A stretch of 64,000 nucleotides of DNA. It comes from CAZKVJ01 sp964556225 (lineage in GTDB: Bacteria > Actinomycetota > Acidimicrobiia > Acidimicrobiales > Ilumatobacteraceae). Made by a program: the position numbers and the translations under genes. The notes under the pieces were generated by a model. It ran no database searches. It was not told the DNA's origin and saw nothing but the letters and a program-made list of their open reading frames with translations. The DNA lies in assembly GCA_964556225.1 (NCBI GenBank), contig CAZKVJ010000009.1, positions 62,001 through 126,000 of the forward strand, read 5' to 3'. Below are positions 24,906 to 33,563 of this stretch, piece after piece (position 1 is the stretch's first letter; every line of letters begins with the position of its first letter).

Positions 24906-25376
24906 ATGGCATCGCTGGTCGGTCGGTTCTCGCACTTCATGTCCACGAGGATGAAGGGCGTCACCGACGCCATGACCCGCCGGCAGGTGGCGAGGTATCG
25001 AGCGAGCGACGGGGCCAAGGCCAACACGCTCATGGGCAAGCCGGTCTTCCTGCTCGACGTGGTGGGGCGCACGAGCGGCCAGCCGCGGCCGGTGATGCTG
25101 ATGCTGGCCCGCCGCGGCGGCGACCTGCTCGTGTGCGGCTCGAACGGCGGCAACCCGAAGACGCCGAACTGGTACCGGAACCTCACGGCGGCGGGCCGGG
25201 CCGGCGTCCAGGTCGGCGCCGAGCGGTGGGACGTCATCGTCCGCGAGCTTCCCGAGGGCGACGAGCGCGAGGAGTGCTGGCGCCTGCTCGTGGCGGCATG
25301 GCCGCAGTTCGAGTCGTACCAGGAGCTGACCGAGCGGCGCCTGCCCGTCGCCGTGCTCGAGCGCGTCGGCGCCTAG
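24906..25376 (+). CDS. DDN-type F420-dependent nitroreductase family protein
   Basis: A 156-aa split-barrel protein of the deazaflavin-dependent nitroreductase (DDN) family. The signature GKPVFLLDVVGRTSGQPRPV, then LVCGSNGGNPKTPNWYRNLT and AGVQVGAERWDV, is very characteristic. Members use reduced F420 to reduce quinones or nitro compounds, often near the membrane; the N-terminal helix RFSHFMSTRMKGVTDAMTRR is amphipathic. ATG 24906 follows TACCGT by six bases. It is a single gene, followed by a hairpin terminator candidate. Confidence 0.92.
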   Translation: MASLVGRFSHFMSTRMKGVTDAMTRRQVARYRASDGAKANTLMGKPVFLLDVVGRTSGQPRPVMLMLARRGGDLLVCGSNGGNPKTPNWYRNLTAAGRAGVQVGAERWDVIVRELPEGDEREECWRLLVAAWPQFESYQELTERRLPVAVLERVGA

Positions 25377-25388
25377 GACGTTTCGCGT

Positions 25389-25419
25389 GCGAATCCCCGT
25401 CGTGGGAGCGGGGATGCGC
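25389..25419 (+). terminator. Hairpin terminator candidate after the DDN gene
   Basis: GCG-A-ATCCCCG (25389-25399) and CGGGGAT-G-CGC (25409-25419) form a stem of ten pairs with one mismatch and a nine-base loop, 12 bases after the stop codon. There is no T-tract, as is common for actinobacterial terminators. Confidence 0.5.
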
Positions 25420-25493
25420 ACTGGAGAGCCCGATCGGACACCCGACCGGACGACCCGCCCGACACCGGTGGCGCTGGAATACGGTCGTCGCCG

Positions 25494-26057
25494 ATGACGA
25501 CCCCCTCCATCCCACGCCCGAGCACCCCCCGCATCCCGCCACTGCCGCCCGACGAGCGCACCGAGTGGCAGCGCGAGCTGCTCGACCGCCTCGCCGGACC
25601 GCCGCCGAACATCTTCACGACGCTGGTGCGTCACCCGGGGCTCTACAACAAGTGGACGCCGTTCGCCGGCAAGGTGCTGAACGCCCGCCTGCCGGACCGT
25701 GACCGCGAGCTGCTGATCCTGCGCACCGGCTGGAACTGCCAGGCCGTCTACGAGTGGGCTCAGCACGTGGTGATCGGCCGGGAGGCGGGCCTGAGCGACG
25801 CCGAGATCGAGCGGGTGACGCAAGGTCCCGACGCCGACGGGTGGGATCCGTTCGACGCCACCTTGCTGCGGGCCGCCGACGAGCTGCACGGCGGCGGCTG
25901 CATCAGCGACGCCACATGGGCGGAGCTCGCCGCCCGCTACGACGAGCGCCAGATGATCGAGGTGCCGGTCGTCGTCGGCCAGTACCACTTGGTGTCGTTC
26001 GTGCTGAACAGCCTCGGCGTGCCGCTCGACGACGGGCTCACGGGGTTCCCGTCATGA
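25494..26057 (+). CDS. Carboxymuconolactone decarboxylase family protein
   Basis: A 187-aa all-helical protein of the carboxymuconolactone decarboxylase/AhpD-like family. The core is LPDRDRELLILRTGWNCQAV followed by YEWAQHVVIGREAGLSDAEI. The single cysteine in NCQAVYEWAQH replaces the CxxC of AhpD peroxidases, so redox activity is doubtful and a lyase-like or unknown role is more likely. ATG 25494 has TACGGT eight bases upstream. The stop overlaps the start of the SDR gene in ATGA, so the two form an operon. Confidence 0.9.
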   Translation: MTTPSIPRPSTPRIPPLPPDERTEWQRELLDRLAGPPPNIFTTLVRHPGLYNKWTPFAGKVLNARLPDRDRELLILRTGWNCQAVYEWAQHVVIGREAGLSDAEIERVTQGPDADGWDPFDATLLRAADELHGGGCISDATWAELAARYDERQMIEVPVVVGQYHLVSFVLNSLGVPLDDGLTGFPS

Positions 26058-26836
26058 GCCGCTTGGCCGGGGCCACGGTGCTGGTGGCCGGCGCGGGGAC
26101 GCGCCCGTGCCCGGACCCGGACGCGCCGGTCGGCAACGGGCGGGCGATCGCCGTGGCCTGCGCCCGTGAGGGTGCCGTCGTGGTGTGTGCCGACGTCGAT
26201 GGCGAGGCCGCCGACGAGACGGCTGCGCTGGTCGGGGCCGAGGGCGCCTCGGCGCACGTGGTGGTGGCCGACGTCGCCACCGAGGACGGCTGCCGGGCGA
26301 TGGTCGAGGCGGCGGTCGAGGCCGCGGGCGGGGCGGCCGGCTCGTTGACCGGCGTCGTGTGCAATGCCGGCATCGGGCGAGGGGGCGCGCTGGCCGGCAC
26401 GTCGCCCGACGACTGGGACGCCACCATGGCGGTGAACCTGCGCGGCCCGTTCCTGCTGGCCCGAGCCGCGCTGCCGGTCATGGCCGAGGGCGGCTCGATC
26501 GTGTTCATCGGCTCGATCGCCGGGCTCCGGCCGGGCAGCCGCCTGCCCGCCTACGACGCGTCGAAGGCCGGCCTCATCGGCCTGTGCCGCCACGTGGCGC
26601 TGGAGGGGGCTCGGCGAGGGGTGCGGGCCAACGTGGTGGCGCCGGGGCTGATCGACACGCCGCTCGGGCGCGACGCCAGCCGGGGCCGGCCGTCACGCGA
26701 CCGCACGCCGGTGCCGCTCGGGCGGATGGGCAGCGCGTGGGAGGTGGCGGCGGCCACGGTGTTCCTGCTGTCGGCCGACGCGTCGTACGTCACCGGCCAC
26801 ACGCTCGCCGTCGACGGCGGGCTCAGCCTTCTCTAG
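26054..26836 (+). CDS. Short-chain dehydrogenase/reductase
   Basis: A 260-aa NAD(P)-dependent oxidoreductase. The cofactor glycine motif is split by an insertion (VAGAGTRPCPDPDAPVGNGR), a variant seen in one SDR subgroup. Other landmarks are CNAGIGRGGAL, the catalytic serine in IVFIGSIAGL, YDASKAG with the Tyr-x-x-x-Lys pair, and VAPGLIDTPLG. It is coupled by ATGA to the decarboxylase-family gene upstream, suggesting a shared catabolic step. The 3' end overlaps convergent surE by 14 bases. Confidence 0.92.
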   Translation: MSRLAGATVLVAGAGTRPCPDPDAPVGNGRAIAVACAREGAVVVCADVDGEAADETAALVGAEGASAHVVVADVATEDGCRAMVEAAVEAAGGAAGSLTGVVCNAGIGRGGALAGTSPDDWDATMAVNLRGPFLLARAALPVMAEGGSIVFIGSIAGLRPGSRLPAYDASKAGLIGLCRHVALEGARRGVRANVVAPGLIDTPLGRDASRGRPSRDRTPVPLGRMGSAWEVAAATVFLLSADASYVTGHTLAVDGGLSLL

Positions 26837-27656
26837 CCCGCAGCAGCTCGTCGAGCGCCGCCTCGGCGCCAGTCGGGTGCGGGTGGTCGTGCCCTTCCAG
26901 ACGTGACAGGTAGGTGATGGCCACCTCGCCGCGCTCCACGGCACCGCCGTCGGTGTGGGGCGGCAGCTCCAGCGCATCACCCCAGTCCATCCGCACGTAG
27001 AAGCTGCCGTCGTGGCCGGCCTTGGGCTCCATCTGCGCAGTGGCCAGCGTGCGGGGTGGCAGCCGGCCGACCTCGGCTCGCCGCCAGCCGACGATCTCCT
27101 CGAGCGCCAGGTTCGGCACGTTCACGTTCACCACGACCGGGTCGTCCTGCGGGTCGGCGATGAGCCCGGCCACCACGGCGTCGGCCACGGTGGCCGCGGT
27201 CTGCCAGCGCTGACCGGCCAGCATCTCGTCCCAGCCCTGGCCCTCGACGCCGAAGCCGGCGACCGCCTGGCTGACCGCGACCCCGCTGATGCCGCCGTTG
27301 CGGGCGGTGAGGGCGGCGCCGACCGTGCCGGAGTGGTAGATGGCCCGCCCGACGTTGGCGCCGGGGTTGATGCCGGCCACGACCAGGTCGAACGGGCCGC
27401 CGAACACGCCGAGGCGGGCGAACGTGACGCACAGGGCGGGCGGCCCGGAGACCGCCCAGACGTCGTCCATGCCGTCGATGGACCGGCGGTGGACCTCCGG
27501 CTGGATCAGGTGGAGCGCGCCGAACGCCGCGCTGGCGCCGGAGTACTCGCGGTCGGGGGCGACCACCACGACCTCGCCGTGGCGGCGCATCGCTCGCGCC
27601 AGCACGTGCAGGCCGACCGAGTCGATGCCGTCGTCGTTGGTGACCAAGATGCGCAC
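26823..27656 (-). CDS. surE: 5'/3'-nucleotidase SurE
   Basis: A 277-aa metal-dependent phosphatase that dephosphorylates nucleoside monophosphates. The N-terminus RILVTNDDGIDSVGL contains the metal-binding NDDG (7-10), followed by VVAPDREYSGASAAF, INPGANVGRAIYHSGTVGAA and the NVNVPNL strand, in the family order. The length is slightly above the 250-aa norm. The start is GTG (27656), with AAGGGGCC just upstream. A 46-base palindrome separates it from the patatin gene upstream on the same strand. Confidence 0.94.
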   Translation of the reverse strand: MRILVTNDDGIDSVGLHVLARAMRRHGEVVVVAPDREYSGASAAFGALHLIQPEVHRRSIDGMDDVWAVSGPPALCVTFARLGVFGGPFDLVVAGINPGANVGRAIYHSGTVGAALTARNGGISGVAVSQAVAGFGVEGQGWDEMLAGQRWQTAATVADAVVAGLIADPQDDPVVVNVNVPNLALEEIVGWRRAEVGRLPPRTLATAQMEPKAGHDGSFYVRMDWGDALELPPHTDGGAVERGEVAITYLSRLEGHDHPHPTGAEAALDELLRAREG

Positions 27657-27701
27657 GGCCCCTTCCTATCTTGTCCGGAGCCGTGCGCGCCCACCCCCTC
27701 A

Positions 27702-27747
27702 CGTTTGGTCGACTTGCCAGCAGAAATGCTGGCAAGTCGACCAAACG
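27702..27747. repeat. Perfect 21-bp inverted repeat with GAAA loop
   Basis: The left arm 27702-27722 starts CGTTTGGTCGACTTG and the right arm 27727-27747 is its exact complement; the loop is GAAA. It lies nine bases after the patatin stop and upstream of surE on the reverse strand. It may act as a strong terminator (no T-tract). The outer part, GTT-TGGTC, resembles the arms of the palindrome at 54245, so a dispersed intergenic palindrome family is possible. Confidence 0.8.
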
Positions 27748-27756
27748 CTGAAGGCG

Positions 27757-28848
27757 TCAGGCGGCGGGGAAGGCGATCTCGGCGAGGGCTCGGTGGGTGG
27801 CCTCGCGGCCGGCCCGCATGAATGCCGGCCACTCGGTGGTGTCGAGGAACTGGCGGTAGAAGCCGGCGCCGCGGACCTTGTCGTAGGGGACCGGTTCGAG
27901 CATCACCACGTCGGTCGCCGCCTGCAGCCGGGCGAGGTTCACCCGGGCCAGCTCCTGCTGCTGGCAGGTGCGCACCTGGCTGGCGGCGTCCAGGATGCTG
28001 AGCCGCTTGTCGAGCCACCCGGTCATGTCCTCACCTGCGAAGCCGGGCGGGTAGAAGCCGTTGACGCCGAGGACGAGGTCGGGCGTCGGCTCGAGCTCGA
28101 GCACCGGGTGCACCGGGAAGATGTCGACGATCCCGCCGTCGGCCCACCACCGACCGTCGAGCTCGACCGGGCGGATGAACAAGATGAGCGCGATGGCCAT
28201 CCGCACGGCGTGGGCCACGGTCATGTCCGGGTACGTCGCCGGGCCGATGTACTCGAGGTGGTTGTGCTCCACGTTCCAGATCGGCGCGTAGCAGGGGATC
28301 TCCAGCTCGCCGAGGCGCCGGTCACCGAGCAGCTCCGTGTACCACTCCTCCAGCCGGTCGCCCTTCACGACGCCGCTGAAGCCGCGCGCCGCGGTGGGCA
28401 GGAGCCGGGCCAGCTGGCGCCAGTCGAGGTCGATGTAGTCCTTGGGCTGCAGCGCCGCGGTGGCCTCGGCGACCCGGTCGGCGGGCAGCCCGGCCGCCAG
28501 CGGGAAGCCGAACAGCGCCGACCCGGAGCACACCGACATCACCCTCGGGCGCACCCCGGCCTCCTCCAGCGCTCGCGCGACACCCACGAGCGACGCCAGC
28601 GCGCCGCTGCCGCCGGTGGCGATCACCCCGACCCGGCGGCCCTCCAGCGCGGCGGCCGGACGGGCCCGGAAGCGGGGGAGCACGGCCCGCCGCGGCGGGG
28701 TGCGCTCGAACGGCAGGGTGACGACGGCGCGGCGAGCGGCGTCGAGCAGCGCGCCGTCCTCGCGCAGGCTCTCGGCCACCTGGCGAACGCGCGTGATGCC
28801 GTTGAAGTACTGGCGGACCCGGAAGACGTCGACGACCTCGCCCAACAT
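27757..28848 (-). CDS. Patatin-like phospholipase
   Basis: A 363-aa patatin-fold serine hydrolase. The oxyanion loop is GVIATGGSGALAS (about 74-86) and the nucleophile region MSVCSGSALFGF (about 104-115), where the usual glycines of GxSxG are replaced around the serines. The catalytic aspartate is in WWADGGIVDIFPVHP. The substrate is probably a phospholipid or acylglycerol. GGAGG precedes the ATG. It follows the large flippase-like gene by 78 bases on the same strand, so the two probably share a transcript and a lipid-related role. Confidence 0.87.
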   Translation of the reverse strand: MLGEVVDVFRVRQYFNGITRVRQVAESLREDGALLDAARRAVVTLPFERTPPRRAVLPRFRARPAAALEGRRVGVIATGGSGALASLVGVARALEEAGVRPRVMSVCSGSALFGFPLAAGLPADRVAEATAALQPKDYIDLDWRQLARLLPTAARGFSGVVKGDRLEEWYTELLGDRRLGELEIPCYAPIWNVEHNHLEYIGPATYPDMTVAHAVRMAIALILFIRPVELDGRWWADGGIVDIFPVHPVLELEPTPDLVLGVNGFYPPGFAGEDMTGWLDKRLSILDAASQVRTCQQQELARVNLARLQAATDVVMLEPVPYDKVRGAGFYRQFLDTTEWPAFMRAGREATHRALAEIAFPAA

Positions 28849-28926
28849 GGCGGCAACCTCCTGCGGTGTCCTCCAGCGTCACGCCGCCGTGGTCATCCCG
28901 CCAGGGCCCTCCGTCACTCCTACGAG

Positions 28927-31326
28927 TCAGAGGTACTTGTTGCGCTCGAGCCAGCGGAAGGCGAAGGCGCCCCAGATGGGCGGTAGGTAGAACGTCGCCA
29001 TCCGGTAGAGGATCACGGCCGCGAACGCGACGGTCGAGGGGATGCCGGCCGCGGTCAGCCCGGCGATCAGCGCACCCTCGGTGACGCCGATGCCGCCCGG
29101 GATCGGCATCAGCCCGGCGAACAGCGACGCTGTGACGTTGATCACCAGCAGGTTGGCGAACGACGTCGATGACCCGAACGCCTCCAGGAAGATGCCGAGC
29201 GTCGCCGCGAACAGCAGCTCCGACAGCAGGTTGCCGCCCAGGATCTCGAGCACCTTCAGCGGCGACTTCAGGTTCTGGACCGTGGACCAGACCTGGTGGA
29301 CCCACGGCTCGATCTTCGCCCAGACCCAACGGCGCAGCTTCGGCACCACGAGGGCGACGATCAGCACCACGATCGCAGCGACGACGATGATCACCAGCAG
29401 GTTGACGAGGCTGGAGATGGCGCTGGAGGGGTCGATGTCGAGCTCGACGCTGCCCAACCCGAGGACGAGCGTCAGGGTCAGGATCAGCACCTGCACCACG
29501 AAGCCGCCGAACCCGTCGATGGCCCCGATGGACACCGCCGAGGCCGGCGGCACGCCCTGGCGCTGGAAGAAGCGGACGTTGATCGCGACTCGGGCGGCGG
29601 TCGACGGGATCGCCAGGTTGACGAACGAGATCGCCAGCTGCAGCGCGTACACGGGTCCGTAGGGCAGCGGGATGGGGCTGGCCCCACGCGTGGAGATCGG
29701 TTGGGCCAGCCGGGGCGTCTGGCCGGCGAGGAAGCCGACGATGACCCACGCCCAGGTCGCGTCCTGCAGCTCCTGCCACAGCTCCTCGAAGTCGACGTCG
29801 CCCATTGCGCTGAGGATCGAGTAGGCGGCCAGCGAGAGCAGCGCCATGCGGATGAGCGCGCCGAGTGAGACCCGGCGGAGCTTGGCGAGGCTGGGGGGCT
29901 CGATCGCCGCGACCCCGGCGGCAGCCTTGCGGAAGTCGTCGAGGTCGAGCTTGTCGACGCGCCCGTCGCGCCGCAGCTCGCCGCCGAGCGCCGCGGTCTG
30001 CAGGTAGGGGAGCACGGGGGCGAGCCCCTCGGCGCCGAGGTGCGCGATCGCCGCCGCCAGCGCCCGCTCCGCGCCGACCAGCAGCGCGGTGGTGACGAGC
30101 AGCTGCGCCTGGTCGGCGCGCACCTGGTCCTCGATGGGCGCGACGGCGGCGCCACCGAGGCCGGTGAGCACCAGCCGTCCGTCGCCGTCGCGCAGGAACC
30201 GGCTGGGCGCGAGGTCGCCGTGGGCGATGTCGGCCACCGCCAGGCTGTCGACGATGGACCACATGTCGGCCAGCGTGGCGTCGTCGATCTCGTCGCCGAG
30301 CGGCTCGAGGTCCCAGCGAAGCACCAAGAGCGCGTCGTTCTGCACGGTGCGTCCAGCGGTCACCACACCCGGGACCGACACCCCTCGGTTGGCGGCGTGG
30401 AGCGTCAGGAAGGCCTCGTGCTCGGCCTGCTGCAGGCGCGTGAGGCTCAGGGCCTCCGTTCGCCGGTACCACAGGACGCGCCAGATCCGCACGAGCAGCT
30501 GGGTGTCCCACGCGTCGCGCCCGTACACCAGGACCCGCAGCCGGCGACCGTCGGGGTCGTTGCACTGCAACGTGTAGACGCCGGCCACCTGGCGCTCGGC
30601 CACGGCGAGGTCCGTCGACTCGACACCCAGCTCGGTCAGCGCGTCGTGCACCTCGTCGAGCCCCGGGCGCCCCGCGGACGAGCCGAACACGAGGTGGACG
30701 ATGGCACCGGTCGCACCGGCGATGAGCAGCGCCATGATCGCCCCGCCGGGCGTCGTCGCGCCGATGATCACCAGGCCGACGGCAGCGCCGGTGATCAGCC
30801 AGTGGCCGATGCGGCGGAACGGCCGGCTGAGGTGTGGCGAGGCGGTGATGACCGCGGCGGTAGCGGCGGCGAGGCGCAGTGACGGCACGACCCCGGGCGG
30901 GTCCGACGCGGTGAGGGCCCCGCCGAGATCCGGCCAGTCCCCCGTCATCATCCGCACTGCGACGAGCGCGGTGGCGCCGGCGGCGATCGTGGCGAGCGCC
31001 ACGTCGCGGAACACGCTGGTGCGCCGGCGCACGAGCGACGCGACCAGCAGCAGGATCGCCCACAGGACCAGCAGGTCCGACATCGCCTCCCAGAAGAAGT
31101 CGAAGAAGGCGGGGATGGAATCAGCCACGCCGTTCAGCGACTTCTCGAACTGCGACGGCGGGGTGGCGGCGAGGCCGAGCAGCGCGGCGGTGCCGCCGGT
31201 CACCACGAGGAGGATCACGTCGGTGGCCCGCCGGGCCCTCGGCTCACGTCCCCCGCCGACGAACAGGCGCAGCCGCCGGACGATCTTCGTCGGTCTCAGC
31301 ACCGGGAGATGGGTGTCCACGGCCAT
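28927..31326 (-). CDS. Flippase-like (LPG synthase TM domain) protein with kinase-like domain
   Basis: A 799-aa membrane protein in three parts. N-terminal: four to six helices (about 35-220). Middle (about 230-400): a soluble aminoglycoside-kinase-like region with DIAHGDLAPSRFLRDGDGRL, resembling the HGD catalytic loop, but the usual metal-binding Asp segment reads LVLTGLGGA, so it may be inactive. C-terminal (about 490-799): the lysylphosphatidylglycerol-synthase transmembrane/flippase-like domain with VNLAIPSTAARVAINVRFFQ and AGLMPIPGGIGVTEGALIAG. It probably moves or senses a lipid-linked substrate. TAGCAT lies ten bases before the ATG. The patatin gene follows. Confidence 0.85.
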   Translation of the reverse strand: MAVDTHLPVLRPTKIVRRLRLFVGGGREPRARRATDVILLVVTGGTAALLGLAATPPSQFEKSLNGVADSIPAFFDFFWEAMSDLLVLWAILLLVASLVRRRTSVFRDVALATIAAGATALVAVRMMTGDWPDLGGALTASDPPGVVPSLRLAAATAAVITASPHLSRPFRRIGHWLITGAAVGLVIIGATTPGGAIMALLIAGATGAIVHLVFGSSAGRPGLDEVHDALTELGVESTDLAVAERQVAGVYTLQCNDPDGRRLRVLVYGRDAWDTQLLVRIWRVLWYRRTEALSLTRLQQAEHEAFLTLHAANRGVSVPGVVTAGRTVQNDALLVLRWDLEPLGDEIDDATLADMWSIVDSLAVADIAHGDLAPSRFLRDGDGRLVLTGLGGAAVAPIEDQVRADQAQLLVTTALLVGAERALAAAIAHLGAEGLAPVLPYLQTAALGGELRRDGRVDKLDLDDFRKAAAGVAAIEPPSLAKLRRVSLGALIRMALLSLAAYSILSAMGDVDFEELWQELQDATWAWVIVGFLAGQTPRLAQPISTRGASPIPLPYGPVYALQLAISFVNLAIPSTAARVAINVRFFQRQGVPPASAVSIGAIDGFGGFVVQVLILTLTLVLGLGSVELDIDPSSAISSLVNLLVIIVVAAIVVLIVALVVPKLRRWVWAKIEPWVHQVWSTVQNLKSPLKVLEILGGNLLSELLFAATLGIFLEAFGSSTSFANLLVINVTASLFAGLMPIPGGIGVTEGALIAGLTAAGIPSTVAFAAVILYRMATFYLPPIWGAFAFRWLERNKYL

Positions 31327-31371
31327 GTGGACGCCGATGCTAAGCGTGTCGACCAGCGCAGACGGGGACCA

Positions 31372-32145
31372 TCACTCCCCGCGCTCGGCCTCCCGCAGCT
31401 GCTGGTCGAGGCGGCGGTTCAGCGTGAGCAGCCGCCCGATGATCGGCAGGATCAGCAGGTTGACGCCGTGGAGCAGCCCGATCAGCAGCATCAACCCCGC
31501 CGTACGCGCCACCTCGGCCTGCACCTGGGCCGCGCCGAGCGTCTCGGTCCAGTTGCTCGGCCGCTCGACTCTGGTGGTGAGCAGGACGTAGGCGCCGAAG
31601 ATGAGGTAGTAGGCGAAGTCGGTGAGGACGATGAAGCTCTTCCCCGTTCCGGGGTTGGAGCGGAACACGTCGGCGGCGTAGCTGCGCCCGAACCGCTTGA
31701 TGAACGGCCCGAGCCACAGCGTGAGTGCGATCAGGCCCGCCGTCACGAGGACCTCGAAGATCCACCAGTCCATCACGAACCTCCCGTCGTCGTAGGAGAG
31801 CACCAGGCCGACCACCGAGAGGGCGCCGACCACGCTGATCACCCGGGCACCAGCGCCGCGCGTGCCCGGCGCCGGCGCCTTGGCCCGGTCGTGGATGCGG
31901 TGGGCGTTGCGGGCGAGGCGGATGAACGTCTCCTGCACCAGGTCCTCCGCTGCGTTGCGGTCGTCCACGAACAGGCGCGCCAGGCGCACCAGCTCCATGC
32001 TGTGGATGTCGAACAGCTCGGCGACGAGCGGGTCGATCGAGGTGGCCGGCGATGTCGCCCTCCGGTGTCGACCGGCCGCCGAGTGCGCCGCCGCGACGAG
32101 GACCCACGACCAGGCGCGGGGCCGGACGGCGACCGGGAGGGCCAT
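31372..32145 (-). CDS. Sigma-70 region-2-like segment joined to a four-helix membrane protein
   Basis: An open frame of 257 codons. Residues about 50-86, MELVRLARLFVDDRNAAEDL followed by VQETFIRLARNAHRIHD, closely match region 2 of ECF sigma factors. The sequence then changes abruptly to PAPGTRGAGARV and a membrane protein with about four helices (VISVVGALSVVGLVLSY, then IFEVLVTAGLIALTLWLGPF, DFAYYLIFGAYVLL, LMLLIGLLHGVNLLILPIIG). The sigma part lacks regions 3-4. Either this is a real fusion or a membrane gene starting at GTG 31842 (156 aa) with a sigma-gene fragment upstream. I cannot decide from sequence alone. Confidence 0.6.
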   Translation of the reverse strand: MALPVAVRPRAWSWVLVAAAHSAAGRHRRATSPATSIDPLVAELFDIHSMELVRLARLFVDDRNAAEDLVQETFIRLARNAHRIHDRAKAPAPGTRGAGARVISVVGALSVVGLVLSYDDGRFVMDWWIFEVLVTAGLIALTLWLGPFIKRFGRSYAADVFRSNPGTGKSFIVLTDFAYYLIFGAYVLLTTRVERPSNWTETLGAAQVQAEVARTAGLMLLIGLLHGVNLLILPIIGRLLTLNRRLDQQLREAERGE

Positions 32146-32248
32146 GGCTCAGTGTCGCACCGATCGTCAGGGCGCGCTCGTGGGCATCACCTGGACAGAC
32201 GACCGTCGCCCGTTCGCGGGTGACGTCGCCCGGCGCGAGAATCGCACG

Positions 32249-33031
32249 GTGAGCGAGCAGCGCCAGCATGTCCTCGTCGAGCGCGAGGGCGACATCACCA
32301 CCATCACCCTCAACCGCCCGGAGAAGCGCAACGCGCTCTCGCTCGAGGTGATGCTCGAGCTGACCGACGTGCTGCGCGAGGTCGGGCGCAGCGACGCGCT
32401 GGGCGTGGTGCTGGCGGCCAACGGTCCGGTGTTCTCCGCCGGGCACAACTTCGCCGACATGGCCGGCGCCGACCTGGCGACCGCCGAGCACCTGTTCGAG
32501 GTGTGCACCGAGATGATGGACACGCTCCAGGCGATCCCCCAACCGGTGTGTGCCAAGGTGCACGCGCTGGCCACGGCGGCCGGGTGCCAGCTGGTGGCCA
32601 CCTGCGACCTGGCGGTGGCCTCGCTCGACGCCGCGTTCGCCATCCCCGGTGGCAAGGGCGGGTTGTTCTGCCACACCCCGCTGGTCGCCGTGGCGCGCAA
32701 CGTGGGGCGCAAGCGGGCGCTCGAGCTGGCGCTCACCGGCGATCCGGTGGACGCCCGCACGGCGGCGGAGTGGGGCCTGGTGAACCGGGCGGTGCCGGCC
32801 GACGAGCTCGACGCCGCCACGCTCGACCTGATCAGCCGGGCCACCCGGGGCTCGGTCCGTTCGAAGGCGCTCGGTAAGCAGGCGTTCTACGCCCAGGTCG
32901 ACCTGCCGCAGGCGGCGGCGTACGAGCACGCCATCGCCGTCATGGCGGCCGCCGCCGTCTCGCCCGACGCCCAGGAGGGGATCGCCGCGTTCTTGGAGAA
33001 GCGCCGGGCGGTGTTCACCGAGCGACCGTGA
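32249..33031 (+). CDS. Enoyl-CoA hydratase/isomerase family protein
   Basis: A 260-aa crotonase. Landmarks: ITLNRPEKRNALSLEVMLEL at the start, oxyanion segments PVFSAGHNFADMAG and HALATAAGCQLVATCDLAVA, and the C-terminal KALGKQAFYAQVDLP helix. It acts on acyl-CoA esters; hydratase or isomerase is uncertain because the second catalytic glutamate position is not obvious. The GTG start at 32249 fits the family N-terminus. It is divergent from the sigma/membrane gene. Confidence 0.9.
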   Translation: MSEQRQHVLVEREGDITTITLNRPEKRNALSLEVMLELTDVLREVGRSDALGVVLAANGPVFSAGHNFADMAGADLATAEHLFEVCTEMMDTLQAIPQPVCAKVHALATAAGCQLVATCDLAVASLDAAFAIPGGKGGLFCHTPLVAVARNVGRKRALELALTGDPVDARTAAEWGLVNRAVPADELDAATLDLISRATRGSVRSKALGKQAFYAQVDLPQAAAYEHAIAVMAAAAVSPDAQEGIAAFLEKRRAVFTERP

Positions 33032-33053
33032 CCGCGCCGGCCGCCGCTGGCGA

Positions 33054-33536
33054 TCACCCCTGCTGGATCCAGCCCTCGTTCACGTCGATCGCGTCGGCCG
33101 GCGGCTCGCCCTCGTGGAAGGTGACCGTCGCCGCCGGCGCCACCATCACCGTCACGGGCACGCCGGCGCCGGGGGCGTCGGCGGCGGACTTGGTGAACCA
33201 GTAGCTCGCTGAGTCGCCTCGGTGCTCGAAGCTCACCGAGTAGGGACCCCAGACGACCATGACGTCGGCAGCCTCGGCCGCCGAGTCGATCTTGATCCAC
33301 ACCGGGCCGGCGTAGATCTCGGAGAACTGATGCTGGTACCGGGCCGACGGTGCGGCCGAGCTGGCCGTGGCGTCGGTTGGAGCGGGGGCGGTGGCGTCGG
33401 AGGGCGCGGCGGTGTCGGGCGACTCCACCTTGGCGGCGACCTCGGCGGGCTCGTCGTCGCCGCAGGCGGCGACGAGCGCCAATGAGAGCGCGAGGGCGGC
33501 CGCGGCCATCGGTCGGGTCCAGGTGCCGGTGCACAC
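33054..33536 (-). CDS. Predicted lipoprotein
   Basis: A 160-aa secreted protein. The hydrophobic stretch AAAALALSLALVAACG contains lipobox VAAC. A low-complexity Ala/Thr/Asp linker follows, and a C-terminal domain has QFSEIYAGPVWIKIDSA, VVWGPYSVSFEHRG and VNEGWIQQG. I do not recognise the domain. Starts at GTG 33536, GTG 33557 or ATG 33509 are all possible; 33536 gives the most normal signal peptide. It is divergent from the solute-binding protein gene at 33564. Confidence 0.7.
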   Translation of the reverse strand: MCTGTWTRPMAAAALALSLALVAACGDDEPAEVAAKVESPDTAAPSDATAPAPTDATASSAAPSARYQHQFSEIYAGPVWIKIDSAAEAADVMVVWGPYSVSFEHRGDSASYWFTKSAADAPGAGVPVTVMVAPAATVTFHEGEPPADAIDVNEGWIQQG

Positions 33537-33563
33537 GGGCGCGCATCGTAGGCTCACCGCTCC

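Noticed and set aside
23481..25988. Very long reverse open frame across the MFS, DDN and decarboxylase genes
   Set aside because: Arg/Ala-rich translation without motifs, overlapping three clearly conserved genes.
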